From Rhodocyclaceae bacterium (GTDB lineage Bacteria; Pseudomonadota; Gammaproteobacteria; Burkholderiales; Rhodocyclaceae), in assembly GCA_018262775.1 (NCBI GenBank), contig JADFDU010000033.1, positions 129,725 through 185,191 on the forward strand: a stretch of 55,467 nucleotides of DNA, given 5' to 3'. Below, in pieces: positions 26,875-35,657 of the stretch. Position numbers and translations under genes: made by a program. Below the pieces are notes generated by a model. The model was not told the origin of the DNA. It did no database searches and saw only the letters and a list, made by a program, of their open reading frames with translations. Each line of letters begins with the position of its first letter. Position 1 is the stretch's first letter.

Positions 26875-27429
26875 TCAGCCGCGCGCCCGGTCTTTCTGCC
26901 ACAGCACATCGCCGCGCCCGGCCAGGCGGTTGAGCGTGCGCCCGAGCACGAAGAGCAGGTCTGAGAGGCGATTCACGTACTTGCGCCCGGTGTCGCTGAT
27001 GGCCTCCTGCGCCGCGACAGCGACGAGCCGGCGCTCGGCACGGCGGCAGATGGCGCGGGCGAGGTGGGCAAGGGCCGCGGCGCGCGTGCCGCCGGGCAGA
27101 ATGAATTCCTTCAGTGGTCCCAATTCCGCGTTGTAGCGGTCGATGGCCTGTTCCAGTTCGCCGACGCTTTTCCCGTCGAGCAGGGTCGAGCCGGGGATCG
27201 CCATTTCGCCGCCGAGATCGAAGAGGTCGTGCTGGATGCCGGTGAGCAGTACGCGCAGTTCCTGCGGCAGTTCCTCGGTCAGTAGCAGCCCGATGATGGA
27301 ATTCAGTTCGTCGAGTTCGCCGAGTGCGGCGATGCGCGGGCTGTCCTTGGCGACGCGCGAGCCGTCGGCGAGGCCGGTGCTGCCGGCGTCGCCGGTGCGC
27401 GTGTAGATCTTCGAGAGACGGTGTCCCAT
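26875..27429 (-). CDS. PduO-type corrinoid adenosyltransferase
   Basis: The 184-residue enzyme transfers adenosyl from ATP to cob(I)alamin. Signature segments are YTRTGDAGSTGLADGSRVAK (N-terminal ATP-binding loop), ALGELDELNSIIGL, FILPGGTRAAALAHLARAICRRAERRL and YVNRLSDLLFVLGR. The length is typical of the PduO/ACA family. It is a single gene, convergent with the cNMP protein and co-directional with the SulP gene 59 bp upstream, possibly sharing a transcript. Confidence 0.95.
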   Translation of the reverse strand: MGHRLSKIYTRTGDAGSTGLADGSRVAKDSPRIAALGELDELNSIIGLLLTEELPQELRVLLTGIQHDLFDLGGEMAIPGSTLLDGKSVGELEQAIDRYNAELGPLKEFILPGGTRAAALAHLARAICRRAERRLVAVAAQEAISDTGRKYVNRLSDLLFVLGRTLNRLAGRGDVLWQKDRARG

Positions 27430-27488
27430 GAGCGTGACTCCTTTTATATGACTCGTGACTTCGCGGACGCCGCTGTCGTTTTGCCCGT

Positions 27489-30044
27489 TCAGGACTGCTT
27501 CGCCACGGCGGCCTCGATGTCCCTTGCGTCGCCGCCGGTCTTCACCACCAGCACGGCGCAGCTGAGGGCGCCGACAATCTGATCGATGGCGTGGCGGCGC
27601 TGTCCGACAAGCACGACGAGGTCGGCCGCCAGTTCCGCCGCCGCCTGCAGGGTCGCCGGTGCCAGTGCGCCCTCCGCCAGGCGAATGTCGCAGTCGCAGC
27701 CTTCGGCGCGCAACAGCGCGGCGGCATGTTCCGCGTCGGCTTTGACGGCCTCGCGTTCTCCCTTGCCAACCGCCAGCAGCGTGATGGGTGCGCCCGTGGC
27801 CTTGGCGATTTGGGATGTGACGTCGATGGCCTCAACACCGCCTGCGGTGAGATCCGTGGCCAGCATGATGCGCTTGTGCCACATAGGCGTCTGCCAGCCG
27901 GCGATGAGGACATGGCAGGGCGCGGTGGCAATGATCTGCGTCGCATTATCGCCCACCAGGCGTTCCTTGATGTCGCCGCGCGGCGGTCTGCGGCCAATGA
28001 TCAGGATGTTGGCGGTGGCCTCGGCGGCGGCGGCCACCACTTCCCTGATCGCCGGTTTGCCGTGGCGCGTGATTTCAACGCAATCGACGCCGGCAGCGCG
28101 TGCTGCCTGCGTGACCTCGGACAGGCGCGTTCGCGCCAGTTCATTGTCGTCCGGCGACTCGACCACCGTCGCCACGTCGAGTGCAACGCCGAAACGGCCG
28201 GCAAGGGCGATGGCGATTTCCCTGGGCTTCAAGCTGAACTCACTGCCGTCGGTGGCGAACAGCAGTCGCTGGCGGCGCAATCCGTCCGGCAGGATGCCGC
28301 TGTTGCATTCATTGAAGATGCGTGTCCTGCAGGTGCGGCAGACGTTCGGGTCCAGCGTCCAGTACAGCGCACGCGTGACGTCGGTCATCACCGGAAAGAA
28401 GGCCCCTTCGCCGATATCCTTGAGATAGCCGCCCTGGCGCAGGAACTGGTACGAACTCGCGTTGAGCCGGTAAAAATACAGCCCACCTCCCAGGCGGCGG
28501 CGGCGGCGCGCCTCCTGAGCGAGTACTTCGGCACCGGCGATGTCGATGTGGTTGATATTGGCGGCAGCAATCAGCACCGATTTTTGCTGCGGGTTCTCTT
28601 CGTCAATCTGCTGCAGGGCCTGCTGTACGTAGCTGGCAGCGCCGAAAAAAATCGAACCGTTGATGCGCACGATGCTCAACTGTGGGCACTCCGGCTGACC
28701 CTCGGCAGGCTCGAAATGGTAGGCGCCCTTTTCGCGCGCAGGCACCACGGGAAATATTTCCGGCCGGGAAGAGCGGTGCAGATACATCATCAGCGACAGG
28801 GTCACGCCGAGAAAGATGCCCGACTCGAGATTGAACAGGGTGCCGATCAGCGTGGCGGCGAGGATGGCCGATTCGGCCTTGCTGGCGTGCCAGATATGCT
28901 TTATGTGGTGGAAGTCGATCAGGCCCCAGGCGACGAGGAAGAGGATGCCGGCCATGGCGGCCGTCGGCAGGTAGGTTGCGAGCGGCGCCACCGCCAACAG
29001 CACCGCCAACAGGAAGAATGAGGCGAACACCGAGGCCAGTGGCGTACGTGCGCCAGCCTCGTAGTTGACCCCGCTGCGGTTGAACGATCCGCTTGAGGCA
29101 TACGAAGAGAAGAACGCGCCGATGATGTTCGACAGGCCCTGGCCGATGAATTCCTGGTTGCCGTCGATGCGCTGCTCGGAACGCACGGCGATGGCGCGGG
29201 CGATGGATACCGCCTCCGTCAGCGCCAGGATGGTGATGACCAGCGCCGGGCCGAACGCGTGACTGAGCGCACCGAGCGAGAAGTCGGGCAGCGAGAGCGG
29301 CGGCAGTTCCGCCGGCAGGGCGCCGACCGTCCTGATGCCGGTGGCCTCCTGTCCGAGCCACGCATTGAGCACGCTGGCGACAAGGCTGCCGACAATCATC
29401 GCCGTGATCATGTAGGGAAGCTTCTTGAAATAGCGGCGCGAGAGGATGCCGGTCACCAGCGTGGCGGCGCCGACGCCGGCCACCCAGGGGTTGATGTTGC
29501 CGGCCTGCACGACCAGCTGGCGGGTGATTTCATAGAAGGGAGTGCCGCGCGGGATGTCGATGCCGAAGAAATTGCGTACCTGGCTGGCACCGATGAGAAT
29601 GGCGGCGCCGGCGGTGAAGCCGATCACCACGGTATGCGAGATGAAGTTCACCAGTGCGCCCATGCGTCCCAGGCCGAGCGCAAGCTGGAACACGCCGACG
29701 AGGAAGGTAAGCGTCAGCACCAGGCTGATGTACTCCGCCGAGCCCGGCACGGCCTGTTGCGAGAGTGAGGCGAAGACGGCGATGGAGATCGCCGTGGTCG
29801 GTCCCGACACCAAATGCCAGCTCGAACCGAATACCGCGGCGACGATTGCCGGCAGCATCGCGGCATAGAGGCCGTATTGCGGCGGCAGCCCGGCAATGGT
29901 GGCGAAGGCAACCCCCTGCGGCAGCACGATCAGCGCGCCGGAGAAGCCGGCGAGCAGATCGGCGCGCAGGGTGCCGCGCGTGACCATGGGCCACCACAGG
30001 AGGAAGGGGAAGAGTCTGCCGAGTGGGCCTGCAAGCAGTTTCAT
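27489..30044 (-). CDS. SulP-family anion transporter fused to STAS and two universal-stress domains
   Basis: The 851-residue protein has a SulP core of 10-14 TM segments (residues ~10-420; GFSGALIVLPQGVAFATIAGLPPQYGLYAAM and FNRSGVNYEAGARTPLA), then a STAS domain (~435-540, ICLIVRINGSIFFG-like start). A short linker has three cysteines (CRTCRTRIFNEC), and two tandem UspA-like domains follow (~565-700 and ~705-840). ATG 30044 was chosen; a TTG at 30098 would add 18 residues. It probably imports sulfate, bicarbonate or another anion with cytoplasmic nucleotide sensing. It is divergent from the Ehr-type operon. Confidence 0.85.
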   Translation of the reverse strand: MKLLAGPLGRLFPFLLWWPMVTRGTLRADLLAGFSGALIVLPQGVAFATIAGLPPQYGLYAAMLPAIVAAVFGSSWHLVSGPTTAISIAVFASLSQQAVPGSAEYISLVLTLTFLVGVFQLALGLGRMGALVNFISHTVVIGFTAGAAILIGASQVRNFFGIDIPRGTPFYEITRQLVVQAGNINPWVAGVGAATLVTGILSRRYFKKLPYMITAMIVGSLVASVLNAWLGQEATGIRTVGALPAELPPLSLPDFSLGALSHAFGPALVITILALTEAVSIARAIAVRSEQRIDGNQEFIGQGLSNIIGAFFSSYASSGSFNRSGVNYEAGARTPLASVFASFFLLAVLLAVAPLATYLPTAAMAGILFLVAWGLIDFHHIKHIWHASKAESAILAATLIGTLFNLESGIFLGVTLSLMMYLHRSSRPEIFPVVPAREKGAYHFEPAEGQPECPQLSIVRINGSIFFGAASYVQQALQQIDEENPQQKSVLIAAANINHIDIAGAEVLAQEARRRRRLGGGLYFYRLNASSYQFLRQGGYLKDIGEGAFFPVMTDVTRALYWTLDPNVCRTCRTRIFNECNSGILPDGLRRQRLLFATDGSEFSLKPREIAIALAGRFGVALDVATVVESPDDNELARTRLSEVTQAARAAGVDCVEITRHGKPAIREVVAAAAEATANILIIGRRPPRGDIKERLVGDNATQIIATAPCHVLIAGWQTPMWHKRIMLATDLTAGGVEAIDVTSQIAKATGAPITLLAVGKGEREAVKADAEHAAALLRAEGCDCDIRLAEGALAPATLQAAAELAADLVVLVGQRRHAIDQIVGALSCAVLVVKTGGDARDIEAAVAKQS

Positions 30045-30292
30045 GAAGTGGTCGATGCAGTGATTTCGCGCGCAGATGCGAGGATCGCTACTGTGCAAGG
30101 TGGCATATTTTACCGCCGGGCGCGTGGGGAATCCGCTCTCGTGCCGATTTCTTCGCGCTTTTCAGCAATGAATACAAGATGTTCATGCACGAATAGAAAA
30201 TGCTTGGAGCGGCTGAGCAACAACAGACAACGATTGGCAACGATGGGTGGTGGGCTGCATGCGGGCAGTTGGGTTAGAATGGACAGCTTGTC

Positions 30293-32302
30293 ATGCTGAC
30301 CTTGCTGCCCATTGATGTCCTGCTGATTTCCGCCTGCACATGGCTGGCGATCGGGGTGACCGGGCTGGCGGCACCGCACAATCTCCGCTTCGTCGGCAAG
30401 TTCCTCTTCCCCCTTGGCGCGCTCGTCGGCCTGCTGGCGGGACTGACTGCGCTGGAATTTCTCGGCGCATCGCCAGAGGTCGCGGTACTCGCCATCGGCC
30501 TCCCCAACCTGCCGTTCCATCTGCGCCTGGACAACCTGACGGCTGTCTTCGTGCTCCTGTTGGGCTTCACCACAGTCGGCATTTCCATTTTCGCCGCCGG
30601 CTATTTCCGCAAGGGAGAGGGCACGGCGCCGGGGCTGCAGTGCCTGCAATACCATTTCTTTCTTGCCAGCATGCTGCTGGTGCTGCTGGCCGACGATGCC
30701 TATGCCTTCATGGTGGCTTGGGAAGGCATGGCGCTGTCATCCTTCTTTCTCGTCACCGCCGATCACCGCCATGCCGAAATCCGTCGTGCCGGCTATCTCT
30801 ACCTGCTGATCGCCCATGTCGGCGCCATCGCCATCCTGCTTTCATTCGGCGTCATGACCTCGGGCAGCGGCGACTACACCTTCGACGGCATGCGTGCGCA
30901 AGCACATACCCCGTTCTGGGCCTCGCTCGCCTACCTGCTGGCGCTTGCCGGCTTTGGCGCCAAGGCGGGCCTGCTGCCGCTGCATGTCTGGCTGCCGGAG
31001 GCGCACCCGGCGGCGCCCTCGCCGGTGTCCGCCATGATGAGCGGCGTCATGCTGAAGACCGCCATCTACGGGCTGCTGCGTGTGAGCTTCGACCTGGCGG
31101 GTGCGCCGCAATGGTGGTGGGGCGTGGTGGCCATGGGTATCGGCCTCGCCACGGCCGTCTTCGGTGTGCTCTACAGCGCCGTGCAAAGCGACATGAAGCG
31201 CCTGCTGGCGTATTCGTCCATCGAGAACATCGGCCTGCTCGCCGTCGGCCTGGGACTGACTTTGATCTTCCATTCCTACGGCATGGAAATCCTCGCGGCC
31301 CTCACCCTCACGGCCGTGTTCTACCACTGCCTGGCGCATGCCGTCTTCAAGAGCCTGCTATTCCTGTGCACCGGCTCGGTGCTGCATGCCACCCGGGAAC
31401 GCAGCCTCGGCAAGTTGGGCGGGCTGATCCACCGCATGCCGTGGGTGGCCTGGCTGGCCCTGGTCGGCGTCATTGCCAGTGCCGGCCTGCCGCCGCTGTC
31501 GGGCTTCGTCTCAGAATGGCTGCTGCTGCAGGGTTTCCTCTTTTCGCCCGGCCTGCCGCACCCCTGGCTCAACATGGTGGTGCCGGTAGCCGCCGCGGTG
31601 GTGGCACTGGTGGCGGCGCTGGCCGGCTTTGCCATGGTCAAGTTCTTCGGCATCGTCTTCCTCGGTCAGATGCGCGAGCCGGCGCTGAAGGACGCCCGCG
31701 ACGCCGGCCCGTGGGAGCGCGTCGGTCTCGTTTGGCTGGCGGGACTGACCCTGCTGCTGGGCGTGCTGCCTTCAACCGTCATCGGCCTGATCGATGCGGC
31801 CACGCGGCAACTGCTGGGCACCGGACTGGCAGACAAGGTGGATGCGCATAGCTGGTGGATGCTGGCGCCCATCTCGCCGGCGCGCGCCAGCTACGAGCCG
31901 CTGATCTTCCTCGCCACCATCGTGGCTGCGGCGCTGATCGGCCGTGCGCTGGTGCGCCGGCTCTACCATGGCCGCATGCGGCGCACGCCGGCATGGGACT
32001 GCGGTTATATTTTCCGGGGTCCGCGCGCGCAGGACACCGCCGAGGGCTTCAGCCAGCCGATCCGCCGCATCTTTGAGCCGATGTTCCGCATGGAGCGCCA
32101 CTTCCCGACGTCACGCGACGCGCAGCCGTATTACAGCGTCAAGGTCGGAGACCGCTTCTGGTACTGGTTATACCTGCCGCTGGTGAGGCTGGTGAATGGC
32201 GTCTCCACGCTCATCACCGGTCTGCAGGGCGGGCGCATCGCCATCTACCTGCTCTATAGTTTCCTCACCTTAATCGTACTGCTACTGGTGGCGCGGCCAT
32301 GA
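30293..32302 (+). CDS. hyfB: HyfB-like antiporter-type subunit of Ehr complex
   Basis: The 669-residue membrane protein of the NuoL/MrpD/HyfB superfamily has some 14-16 TM helices. The conserved functional core includes MVAWEGMALSSFFLV, AKAGLLPLHVWLPEAHPAAPSPVSAMMSG and LLAYSSIENIG. The C-terminal HyfB-type tail (CGYIFRGPRAQDTAEGFSQP...) distinguishes it from NuoL. It should translocate protons or sodium as part of the membrane arm of the complex encoded by the next five genes. It is separated from hyfC by a palindromic repeat. Confidence 0.92.
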   Translation: MLTLLPIDVLLISACTWLAIGVTGLAAPHNLRFVGKFLFPLGALVGLLAGLTALEFLGASPEVAVLAIGLPNLPFHLRLDNLTAVFVLLLGFTTVGISIFAAGYFRKGEGTAPGLQCLQYHFFLASMLLVLLADDAYAFMVAWEGMALSSFFLVTADHRHAEIRRAGYLYLLIAHVGAIAILLSFGVMTSGSGDYTFDGMRAQAHTPFWASLAYLLALAGFGAKAGLLPLHVWLPEAHPAAPSPVSAMMSGVMLKTAIYGLLRVSFDLAGAPQWWWGVVAMGIGLATAVFGVLYSAVQSDMKRLLAYSSIENIGLLAVGLGLTLIFHSYGMEILAALTLTAVFYHCLAHAVFKSLLFLCTGSVLHATRERSLGKLGGLIHRMPWVAWLALVGVIASAGLPPLSGFVSEWLLLQGFLFSPGLPHPWLNMVVPVAAAVVALVAALAGFAMVKFFGIVFLGQMREPALKDARDAGPWERVGLVWLAGLTLLLGVLPSTVIGLIDAATRQLLGTGLADKVDAHSWWMLAPISPARASYEPLIFLATIVAAALIGRALVRRLYHGRMRRTPAWDCGYIFRGPRAQDTAEGFSQPIRRIFEPMFRMERHFPTSRDAQPYYSVKVGDRFWYWLYLPLVRLVNGVSTLITGLQGGRIAIYLLYSFLTLIVLLLVARP

Positions 32303-32303
32303 A

Positions 32304-32425
32304 CGGTAACGCTTTCAACGCAAAGGCCGCAAAGACGCAAAGGCCGCAAAGAACGCAAAGCACTTCAGCAAAGTATCTCTTCGCGTCCTTTGCGTCTTTG
32401 CGTTCTTTGCGTTTGAAGAGGTTGC
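32304..32425. repeat. CTTTGCG palindromic element, copy 1 (hyfB-hyfC gap)
   Basis: The left arm has repeated GCAAAG/CGCAAAG units (32317-32360); the right arm has their complement CTTTGCG/CTTTGCGT (32380-32412). Together they form a long imperfect stem with a loop around 32361-32378. It starts immediately after the hyfB stop and ends in AAGAGG, which may serve as ribosome-binding site for the next gene. Confidence 0.85.
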
Positions 32426-32441
32426 ATTGGGTTTGTTCGAC

Positions 32442-33395
32442 ATGAGCATTTCCGGACTTTTCTGGCAGATCTTCGCCATCGTCATGGCCCTCGCCCTGGC
32501 ACCGCTGCTCACCGGCTGGGTGAACCAGTGCCGCGCCTGGCTGCAAAACCGTTCGGCGCCGCCGTTGCTGCAGCCGTACTACATGCTGCACAAGCTGTTT
32601 CACAAGGATGTGGTGCTGGCGCACGGCGCCTCGACCCTGTTCCGTTCCGTGCCCGTCGCGGTGTTCGGCTGCATGCTGCTGGCCTGCGCCATCATCCCGA
32701 CGCTGTCCACCGACCTGCCTTTCGCGCCCGCCGCCGACACCATCGCGCTGGTTGGCGTCTTCAGCCTGGCGCGCATCTTCATTTCTCTGGCGGCGATGGA
32801 TGTCGGCACATCCTTCGGCGCCCTCGGCGGCCGACGCGAAATGCTCGTGGGCTTTCTGGCCGAGCCGGCCCTGCTGATGGTGATCTTCACCACGGCGATG
32901 ATTTCGCAATCGACCTCGGTGGTCACCATCGTCGAGACGCTGGCCCACCGCGATTTCGTCATCTATCCGAGCCTGGCCTTCGCCGGCATTGCCTTCACCT
33001 TCGTTTCCTTCGCCGAGAACGCCCGCGTGCCGATCGACAACCCGGCAACGCACCTGGAACTGACCATGATCCACGAGGCGATGATCCTCGAATACTCCGG
33101 GCGCCACCTGGCACTCATCGAATGGGCGGCGAGCCTCAAGCTGTACGCCTATTCCTGCCTGGGGCTGGCCCTGTTCTTCCCCTGGGGCATCGCCGAGGGT
33201 AACAGCATCGGCGGGCTGCTGCTGGCGATCCCCGTGCTGCTGGCCAAGCTGACCGTCGGCGGTGGCCTGCTCGCCGTCATCGAGACCATCAACGCCAAGG
33301 TGCGCATCTTCCGCGCGCCGGAGTTTCTCGGCACCGCCTTCCTGCTGGCGGTGCTGGGCCTGCTGGTGCGGCTGATGCTGGAAACGAGAGTATGA
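32442..33395 (+). CDS. hyfC: HyfC-like (NuoH-type) membrane subunit of Ehr complex
   Basis: The 317-residue protein of the complex I subunit 1 family has eight or so TM helices. Conserved segments facing the peripheral arm are PPLLQPYYMLHKLFHKD and ENARVPIDNPATHLELTMIHEAMILEYSGRHLALIEW, the latter rich in acidic residues of the coupling (E-channel) region. ATG 32442 was taken as start; a TTG at 32427 lies 5 nt after AAGAGG from the upstream repeat and is a real alternative. A second palindromic element follows its stop. Confidence 0.92.
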   Translation: MSISGLFWQIFAIVMALALAPLLTGWVNQCRAWLQNRSAPPLLQPYYMLHKLFHKDVVLAHGASTLFRSVPVAVFGCMLLACAIIPTLSTDLPFAPAADTIALVGVFSLARIFISLAAMDVGTSFGALGGRREMLVGFLAEPALLMVIFTTAMISQSTSVVTIVETLAHRDFVIYPSLAFAGIAFTFVSFAENARVPIDNPATHLELTMIHEAMILEYSGRHLALIEWAASLKLYAYSCLGLALFFPWGIAEGNSIGGLLLAIPVLLAKLTVGGGLLAVIETINAKVRIFRAPEFLGTAFLLAVLGLLVRLMLETRV

Positions 33396-33400
33396 GGACT

Positions 33401-33514
33401 GGAAACCTCTTTCAACGCAAAGTACGCAAAGACGCAAAGAGCGCGAAGGGTTTCTTCGTGCTTCTTCTTTGCACCCTTTGCGTCTTTGCGTCCTTCGCGT
33501 TGCAGGCGGTTTCC
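33401..33514. repeat. CTTTGCG palindromic element, copy 2 (hyfC-hyfE gap)
   Basis: The left arm with GCAAAG units (33411-33440) faces a right arm with CTTTGCG units (33473-33500). The left terminus 33401-33422 is the exact reverse complement of the right terminus of copy 3 (48028-48049). It fills the gap from 5 bp after the hyfC stop to 14 bp before the hyfE start. Confidence 0.85.
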
Positions 33515-33528
33515 GTCGGGGGCCAGGC

Positions 33529-34197
33529 ATGAACGCCGATATGCCGCTTTCCGCGCAGCTCATCAACCTCTTCGCTTCGGTGATCCTGCTGCTGGCCTTC
33601 GCCATGCTGGCGCAGCGCCGGGTGCTGACGCTGATCAACCTGTTTGCCCTGCAGGGATTGACCCTGTGCCTGTCCACCCTGGTTGTGGCCTTCACCACCG
33701 GGCAGGCCCATCTCTACTGGTCCGCCGCCCTGACACTGCTGCTCAAGGCCCTGCTGCTGCCCTGGATCCTGCACCAGCTGGTGCGCAAGCTGAACGTCAA
33801 GAGCGAGATCGAGGCGCTGATCAACATCCCGGCCACGATGCTGGTCGGCATCGTCCTCGTCATGGTCGCCTTCAATGTGGCGCTGCCGATCTCCGAGCTG
33901 TCGCAGACCATCACCCGTGGCACACTCGGCATTGCGCTGGCGGTGGTGCTGTTGGCCTTCCTCATGATGATCACGCGGCAAAAGGCCATCACCCAGGTGG
34001 TTGGTTTCCTGTCGATGGAAAATGGCCTTTTCCTCGCCGCCACCAGCGCCACCTACGGCATGCCGATGGTGGTGGAACTGGGCATCGCGCTGGACGTGTT
34101 GATTGGCGCCATCATTCTCGGCGTGTTCTTCTTCCAGATTCGCGAGCAGTTCGACAGCCTCGACATCCGCCATCTCGAGAAGCTTAAGGAACGCTGA
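33529..34197 (+). CDS. hyfE: HyfE-like membrane subunit of Ehr complex
   Basis: The 222-residue membrane protein has about seven TM helices. It resembles HyfE, a hydrogenase-4-specific subunit whose N-terminal part is NuoK-related: LINLFALQGLTLCLSTLVV, LLKALLLPWILHQLVRKL and VVGFLSMENGLFLAA. The start at ATG 33529 excludes codons lying within the upstream repeat. It lies 6 bp ahead of hyfF. Presence of HyfE, not a bare NuoK, places the complex on the Hyf/Ehr side of the complex I relatives. Confidence 0.9.
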   Translation: MNADMPLSAQLINLFASVILLLAFAMLAQRRVLTLINLFALQGLTLCLSTLVVAFTTGQAHLYWSAALTLLLKALLLPWILHQLVRKLNVKSEIEALINIPATMLVGIVLVMVAFNVALPISELSQTITRGTLGIALAVVLLAFLMMITRQKAITQVVGFLSMENGLFLAATSATYGMPMVVELGIALDVLIGAIILGVFFFQIREQFDSLDIRHLEKLKER

Positions 34198-34203
34198 AAC
34201 GCC

Positions 34204-35655
34204 ATGGATTTCTTCGTCCTCACCCTCGCCATCCCCCTCGTCAGCGGACTGCTGCTGGCGCTCGCAGGCGAGCGCGCCTGGGCGCCCAACCTCAACGTCA
34301 TTGCCAGCCTCAGCACCTTTCTCGCCGCGGTGCTGCTGACTGCCGAGATCGTCGCCAGCGGTCCCCGCTTCGTTTTCGGCGAGACGTTCTTCATCGACTC
34401 GCTCAACGTCTTTTTCGTCGCCCTGACCGCCTTCGTCGGCCTCACCACGAGCATTTTTTCCGGGCCCTACATGAGAAACGAGCGCGAGCATGGCAAGCTC
34501 AGCCTGCCGCGCCTGCGCCTCTACAAGAGCATGTTCCAGCTCTTCATGTTCACCATGCTGGTGGCGCTGACCACCAACAACCTCGGCATCCTCTGGGTGG
34601 CAATGGAGGCGGCGACGCTCACCACCGTGCTGCTCGTCTCGCTCTATCGCACCGCCGCCAGCCTGGAAGCGGCGTGGAAGTACTTCATCCTCTGCGGCGT
34701 CGGCATCGCGCAGGCGCTGTTCGGCACCATCCTGCTCTACTTCGCCGCCGAGCGCGTGCTGGGCCAGTCCGGCGATGCGCTGCTGTGGACCCATCTGGCC
34801 AGCGTCAAGGGCCAGCTCGATCCGACCATCATGGCGCTGTCGTTCATCTTCCTGCTGGTCGGCTACGGCACCAAGGTGGGCCTGGTGCCACTGCACAACT
34901 GGCTGCCCGACGCCCACGCCGAGGGCCCGACGCCGGTCTCCGCCGTGCTCTCGGGCCTGCTGCTCAACGTTGCGCTGTACGCCATCCTGCGCTGCAAGGT
35001 GCTGGCCGACGGCGCCATCCCCGGCGGCTTCGCCAGCAATCTGATGATGGGCTTCGGTTTGCTGACGCTGCTGGTGGCGTCCTTCTTCCTCTCGCGGCAG
35101 AAGGACGTCAAGCGCATGTTTGCCTACTCGTCGATCGAGCACATGGGCCTCATCACTTTCGCCTTCGGCATGGGCGGGGCGGTGGCCAATTTCGCCGGCC
35201 TGCTGCACATGACCATGCATTCGCTGACCAAGTCGGCGATCTTCTTCGCCGTCGGCCATGCCGCGCAGAAGACCGGCACGCAGGTGATGGAGGACATTCG
35301 CGGCCTCATCAAGATCAACCCGGTGATCGGCTGGGGCCTGATGCTGGGCACGCTGGCCATCCTCGGCATGCCGCCCTTTGGCGTCTTCGCCAGCGAGTTC
35401 ATGATTCTCACCCACGCCATGAAGCATCATCCGTGGGCGACGCCGATCCTCCTGCTGGCTCTCGGCGTGGCCTTCGCCGCCATTTTCGGCAAGGTGCAGC
35501 CGATGGTGTTCGGCGAGACGCACGCCAAACGGCTGCCGCACGCACCCGCCATCACGCCGGTGTTCGTGCACCTGGCCATCGTGCTGCTGTTCGGTCTCTA
35601 CATTCCGCCGTACCTGACGCGCTGGTTCCACGAGGCCGCGCGCATGCTGGGCTAG
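34204..35655 (+). CDS. hyfF: HyfF-like antiporter-type subunit of Ehr complex
   Basis: The 483-residue NuoN/NuoL/MrpD-type subunit contains VAMEAATLTTVLLVSLYRT, GYGTKVGLVPLHNWLPDAHAEGPTPVSAVLSG, VKRMFAYSSIEHMG and ILGMPPFGVFASEF. The TM5 acidic and TM7 lysine residues of the proton path are present in those segments. It is the second antiporter-like module of the complex. It is separated from hyfG by only 2 bp, so the repeat-filled gaps earlier in the operon are not its general style. Confidence 0.93.
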   Translation: MDFFVLTLAIPLVSGLLLALAGERAWAPNLNVIASLSTFLAAVLLTAEIVASGPRFVFGETFFIDSLNVFFVALTAFVGLTTSIFSGPYMRNEREHGKLSLPRLRLYKSMFQLFMFTMLVALTTNNLGILWVAMEAATLTTVLLVSLYRTAASLEAAWKYFILCGVGIAQALFGTILLYFAAERVLGQSGDALLWTHLASVKGQLDPTIMALSFIFLLVGYGTKVGLVPLHNWLPDAHAEGPTPVSAVLSGLLLNVALYAILRCKVLADGAIPGGFASNLMMGFGLLTLLVASFFLSRQKDVKRMFAYSSIEHMGLITFAFGMGGAVANFAGLLHMTMHSLTKSAIFFAVGHAAQKTGTQVMEDIRGLIKINPVIGWGLMLGTLAILGMPPFGVFASEFMILTHAMKHHPWATPILLLALGVAFAAIFGKVQPMVFGETHAKRLPHAPAITPVFVHLAIVLLFGLYIPPYLTRWFHEAARMLG

Positions 35656-35657
35656 CC

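Noticed and set aside
32304..32425. CRISPR-like appearance of repeated GCAAAG/CTTTGCG units
   Set aside because: Units are 6-9 bp without unique spacers and form a palindrome, not a direct-repeat array.
33412..35631. Long antisense frame across hyfE and hyfF, beginning in a repeat
   Set aside because: Sense-strand genes have unmistakable family motifs and the antisense product is low-complexity His/Gln-rich.
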